From Nothopassalora personata (Eukaryota > Ascomycota > Dothideomycetes > Mycosphaerellales > Mycosphaerellaceae), in the NCBI GenBank assembly GCA_033816765.1, contig CM066287.1, positions 992,001-1,056,000 on the forward strand: DNA of 64,000 nt, given 5' to 3'. The notes below the pieces were generated by a model. It was not told where the DNA came from and did not search any database. It was given only the letters and a program-made list of their open reading frames with translations. The stretch's first letter is position 1; each line of letters begins with the position of its first letter. The translations under genes and the position numbers were made by a program. Shown one piece after another: positions 59,040 to 64,000 of this stretch.

Positions 59040-61800
59040 GTTCTAATTCTTCTCTTCGTTACAATCTATACACGCTATAGAGTCCGAACGCGACGATAGT
59101 AGCGCTACGCCTACGGCTCCCCTAAGCCCTAGGGCCTAGTAATAAGCGAGGCGTGTAGCCTTAGTCGTAAGGAGGGATGCCCTTCGGGTAGAGGTTAAGG
59201 AGAAGGGAATATAGAGGGAGATTAAACAGTTAGAGATCTTACGGGACGTAAGCGTGCTACCGGCGGACCCTTAGGGCGAATCCGGCGGAGAACTATCCCC
59301 TACTCCCCCTCCCCCTCCTCTATCTATAGTAACTGACGATAATATCGTAGCTCGAGGCGCGGTCGTATCGTATACGACACGTTTACGTCTTAAAGAACCT
59401 ACGCCTTTTAGAGGGGACTCGATTAAGAAAGTACGGGTATTCCTAAGGGAGCTCTCTCTTATCTTTACCCTCTTAGGCGGCACGTATACGACGAACGAGT
59501 TAAAGGTCCTATATAGGGTTATGTACCTAAGCGGAGAGGTAAGTAAGCGATAGTACGCTACCTATAGCGTCCTTAACCTTAAAGGGTATATATACTAGGA
59601 CTTTAAGGAGTTCTATCGAGACGCATACGGTAACCCTATAAACCGCATACTTAACGTAATATTAGAGTATAAGGCGGTGAAACAGAAGGATAACTAGATA
59701 GTACGTTAGTTTACGACTAAGCTAGATGTTATAAAGGATTAGTTAGGGGACTATACGGAGGCGTAACGCGTGTGATATATGCTCGCTAAGCTTACGCCTA
59801 GCCTACGGTCCGTAATCGTTAAGTTTTATAACATCCTAATAACTAGAGAGGAACTAGTAATCCTAGCTTCGCGCATTAAAAGCACGGAGCGTAGTAGCGG
59901 AGGGCACGACCGCGGGTAGTATAGTCGCCGTAGGCGAGAGACTAAGGGCGACTAAGGGCGAAGCGATCGTAGCTCGAAGTAGTAGAAGCATAGTTAGGCG
60001 TCGCGCGACCCGGGTACGAGTTACTAGCGGGACGCCGGCGGATCGTCTATAACCTTCGATAGGACTAAAGCGGAGTACTATAGATACTATAAGAAGGGTT
60101 ACATTAAGACGGATTGCCCGAATAGGCACCTATAGAAGGACCGTAACGCGTAAGCGGTTCGTAGGGTAGACGCTACGAAGGCTCTAACTAAGAAGGGTAG
60201 CAACTAGGGAAAAGGTAGAGGACTAGAAGTAGGTCGCTCCTAAGTCCGAGTTTTCCTAAAGTCGACCCTTTAAGGCGAGAAGATATATGTCTAGCGCGTT
60301 ACTTACGAGGCGCAGTCGAGACTAGTAAGGGCTTTCGCGAGGCTACGTTTCTCCTAGATAACTGTACGGATCTTAGCCTAGTGTCGTATAAGTATGTACT
60401 CCGACATTAAATGCAACCTATTAATAGGGTAAGGCTACCGAAGTTAGAGTCGTATACGCATAACTTAGGGTATTACTACGGCGCCTTTACGGTTCGGCTA
60501 CGACTCGCTAATAACGCGGGAGTAGAGCGCGTAAGTAACGCTATCTACTACGCGGTGCCTATAGGTAGGCCATTAGTAATTTTAGGTAGACCCTAGAGGT
60601 ACCGTAATCGGATCGTAAAGAGCGATTATAAGGACTAGTGGTTCTACGGCGCGGAGACGTATACGGTGAAGTAGCGTAGCGTAAGCGAGTTCCTTAAGGA
60701 TCTCGGCAACTTAGAGTAGGTGTATACTATAAGTGTTCGTACGGTTACTATAGCGTCCGACGAAGGAGAAGGCTTAAAATAGCCTAAAGAGTTCGCTAAC
60801 TTCCGAGATATGTACGTACCTAATAAGCGTACGAAGCGTAAGCTACCCGACGGGGTTAAGTATACGATTAATCTCGTTAAAGGAAAGAAACCCCCCTTTA
60901 AGCCGCTATACTATTAATCCATTACGGAGTTAGAGGCTTTAAAGAAGTATATCGCCGAGGCGATAGAGAAGGGCTAGATTAAGCAGTCCGTAAGCGAGGC
61001 GGGTACGCCTATCTTGTTCGTACTAAAGAAAGACGGCACCCTTAGGCTCTATGTAGACTATAGAGGCTTAAATAAGATTATAGTAAAGAACCGATACCCC
61101 CTACCCCTTATTAGCGAGACGCTAGATAGGCTATTAGGTTCTAGGTTCTTTACTATAATCGATTTAAAGGACGCCTACTATTATATCCCTATTAAGCGAG
61201 GCGATAAGTAGAAGACCACGTTTCGTACGCGATACGGACACTACGAGTACCTAGTAATGCCGTTCGGGTTAACTAACGCACTAGTAACCTTTTAAGGGTA
61301 TATTAATAAGGCGCTAACCGGCTTAGTTAATAACATTTACGTAGTCTACCTAGATAATATCCTTATCTATAGCGAGACGCGTAAGGTACACGTACGAGCC
61401 GTGCGCGAAGTACTTACGAGGCTACGGAAGTTTACTCTATTTGCAAACCCTAAGAAGTGTTACTTCTTCTAGGAGAGTGTAGAGTTCCTTAGGTTTGTCG
61501 TAAGCGCCGTAGGCGTGTCGATAGATAGGAGTAGGGTAGCCGCTATCGAGGAATAGCCTACACCTACGACCTTTTATAAGGTCTAGTCCTTCCTTAGGTT
61601 TTGCAACTTCTACCGGCGTTTTATAGAAGGATACTTAAGGGTCTACAAGCCCCTAACGGACCTACTAAAGGGATCTAAGAACGGTAAGAAGTAGGGCCCT
61701 CTTACGTAGACCTTAAGCAAAGAGTAGGCGTTCCGATAGCTTAAGGCCGGATTCTTAGGTGCACTAATACTTAGGTATGTTAAGTTAAGACCTTATAGGA
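59040..61800 (+). pseudogene. Gypsy E gag-pol, RIP-decayed and 3'-truncated
   Basis: Gag about 59100-60210 with a CCHC relic at 60076-60120 (C now Y in three of four positions). Protease region about 60300-60600. RT about 60900-61400, with [30 protein letters not shown] still open and a degraded YLDDILIYS box (YLDNILIYS) near 61350. The RNase H start is cut at about 61800, where decayed copia begins. Confidence 0.75.
60207..60247 (+). promoter_or_regulatory. Relic -1 frameshift signal of gypsy E
   Basis: G-GGA-AAA at 60207-60213 in the frame of the gag zinc knuckle (knuckle codon at 60076, GGA at 60208). RT codons (61014) are in the -1 frame. The downstream stem is weak: GGACT (60220-60224) with AGTCC (60243-60247). 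Confidence 0.5.
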
Positions 61801-64000
61801 TACGTAGTTAGTAGCGGAGTAGAGTAAGAGATCAATCTTTAACTAGCTAATAGCTATAGGGCATGTAGCAATATATTAGGAACTAATGTGTTAATTGTAT
61901 TAGATGTCTATCTAAGCTAAAGGGGAGAGAAGGTGTCTTCCGATAAGCTAAGTTATCGTAGATACCTTAGGCTATTAGATCATAACCTAACTGTTAGCTC
62001 CCCCTAAGATGCTATATCTTAACACTCCTACTTATCTTATATGGGAGGTTATAGTCTACTCTTCTCCTATTAGTAGTATCTAGACCTCTATAATAGGTTA
62101 AGCTAGCTTACAAACCTCTAGAAGTGTAGACTAGTCTTTAGCTTTATAAACCTATCTACGACTATCTTAGATGTTAGGGTGTACTTAATAGTAATAAGCC
62201 TTCTCTACTAAAGTTTCCTAATAGCATTATAGGCAATGTTAATGTACTTTAACTTGTTATAAACATGTGCATCCCTTACTAGGGTAAGGGCAGCTTAGTT
62301 GTTACCTCTTAATTGGACTAGTCTTAAGCTTAACATAGTCTCCTAGTTTCTAGTGATCCTTACTTAATAGGAACAGTCTCCTACTAACTCTAGATAGTCC
62401 ATCTCCCTTAGTAGTGAAGCTAGGAATTAGGATTGCTTTACACATGCATTTATAGCTATGTATTTAGCTTCTATTATGGATGTTACTATAGACTTTTGCT
62501 TCTTGCTTATCTAGGAGACTAGTGCCCTATAGAGGAAGAAGACATACCTAAGGATAGAGACTCTATCTACTTTGTCTATTGCATAATTAGAGTTATAGTA
62601 TCTAACTAGGCATCCTTCTCTATGCCTAGAGAAGACAAGGCTAAGATTAGGATATAATCTTAGATATCTTATAATCTTCTTTAAAGCCTTTATATAGTAG
62701 GCGGATAGGTTACTTATAAATGAGCTTATCCTTCCTAGGGCAAAAGCAATGTCTAGCCTTGTAATTGTTACTAGCTACATCTATGTACTATTAATACTCT
62801 AGTACTCTGCCTTATTATACCTCTTATCTATGTAGCTTAAAGGTTTAAGAGCCTTATAGCTGTCTATAGGTAAGTGTATAGGTGCTGCCTTCTTATGGTT
62901 TATCCCTATCTTAGTAAGGTTGTCCCTAACAAAGTGTCCCTAGTTAAGTTTTAGGATTCCTCTCCTCCTGTCCCTTATGACTCTTATGCTAAGGATCTTT
63001 TTAGGTTTACTAAGATCTTTAATCTTAAAGACTTTACTAAGTTCTCTTTTAAACTAGAGAACATCTATTAACTTTAGTATAGTAATTGGAATGTTATCTA
63101 CATGTATAAGAATTATAATCTCTTTTTCCTTATAAATAAGTAGGCATAGATCTACCTCTAACTATATAAATCTAATCTCTCTAAGCTTTAATACATAGAG
63201 TTAATTCCAATCTCTAGCTGCTTGCTTAAGTCTATATAAGCTTTTAAGGATCTTGAACACTATGTTTAGTAGAAGCTTAACTCCTAGTAGTAGTAACATA
63301 AAGATGTCTTTATAGAGGGTGCTTTCTATAAACGCATTGTTTACATCTACTTAGTGAAGATGGAGATCCTTCTTACACATAATAGCTATAAACACCCTAA
63401 GGGTGTCCTGTCTAACTATAGGCGCAAATGTCTCTATAAAGTCAACACTAAACTTCTATAAAAAGCCCCTTATAACTAGCCTAGCCTTAAACTTTTTAAT
63501 GGCTCTACTAATGCTTCTTTTAACATTAAAGACCTATCTTAACGTAACTAAGTTTGCTCCTTTTAGTAGAACAGCATTCTCCTAGGTGTTGTTGCTCTAT
63601 AGAGCATCTAGCTCCTTCTAGATTGCTTCCTTCTAAAGGTGTCCCTATTTCTTGTTATTTATAGCATCCTTGTAGGACTTTAGAATTAGGATCTCTTACT
63701 TATATATAATAACTTCTACAGTTGCTATAAAGGCCATCTCCTTAACTTCTTCTAGGAATTTACTATCCTATAGTACTGAATTATCTACTAATTGTATAGC
63801 TATAAAGAAAGCTTAGTAGTAAGTAGCAAGGTTCTCTAAGAGGTCTATTGCTTCTCCTACTTTAGTAGCTAGTTTAGGTATAGGGACTATAGATCTTAGG
63901 GCTTTCTATTTCTATTTATAGCCCTTAACATTATAGTTAGCCCTCCTCTTACTAAGGGATAATCTAAGAGTAGTTACTTGTGTCCTAGTAACATTCTTTT
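61801..64000 (-). pseudogene. Decayed copia pol (RT-RNase H), minus strand
   Basis: RIP-decayed minus-strand reading: SLYRLKQAARDWN at about 63245-63200, the RPDIAF-type and SLSYRE region about 62800-62690, and a late RNase H region about 62480-62400. A purine tract relic near 61990-62000 marks its 3' end. It runs off the right edge. Not functional. Confidence 0.6.

Noticed and set aside
61014..61211. 65-codon RT frame in gypsy E as a functional gene
   Set aside because: Only a stretch between RIP stops inside a decayed pol.

Overview
The window looks like a transposon-filled, gene-poor region of a filamentous ascomycete (Pezizomycotina). I see no convincing host protein-coding gene. Two age classes of repeat are interleaved. 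Old copies are riddled with in-frame TAG/TAA where relatives have CAG, CAA or TGG, and with Cys to Tyr changes (TGY to TAY). CpA and TpG are depleted while CpG remains, which is the signature of repeat-induced point mutation (RIP). Young copies have long open frames, near-identical LTRs, clean target-site duplications (TSDs) and normal CpA content, and they sit inside the old ones. The species cannot be named from this sequence.

Layout. 1-1639: decayed LTR element (gag, an antisense zinc-cluster ORF, 3' LTR), then a copia gag scrap. 1940-8720: decayed gypsy-1 with both LTRs. 8721-15441: decayed copia pieces containing two copies of a 773-bp LINE-tailed element in opposite orientation, two solo LTRs and a second gypsy-1 3' fragment. 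15442-22026: intact-coding gypsy A (minus), cut by a 100-N gap. 22127-33659: decayed gypsy A copy (plus) carrying a young internally deleted copia (22147-26176) and a young full-length Tad-like LINE (27974-33411). 33766-38949: decayed gypsy D with a solo LTR. 38950-51390: decayed gypsy C copy (minus), its 3' LTR split by intact gypsy B (39170-46469). 51391-61800: decayed gypsy E whose 5' LTR is split by intact gypsy C (51551-58998). 61801-64000: decayed copia (minus).

Most notable. (1) Gypsy C carries, antisense between pol and the 3' LTR, a 186-aa ORF with a perfect Zn(II)2Cys6 spacing (C-x2-C-x6-C-x8-C-x2-C-x6-C) followed by a coiled coil. The decayed element at the left edge keeps the same antisense arrangement, with 5 of 6 cysteines turned to tyrosine. 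(2) Six gypsy families, young and decayed, share a G-GGA-AAN slippery heptamer in the upstream frame, 5-7 nt before a hairpin and leading to pol in the -1 frame. (3) The LINE and the unrelated 773-bp element share a structured 3' tail with covarying hairpins and both make 13-bp TSDs, which points to an autonomous/parasite pair. (4) Gypsy B and gypsy C have primer sites complementary to their own LTR rather than to a tRNA (Tf1-like self-priming).
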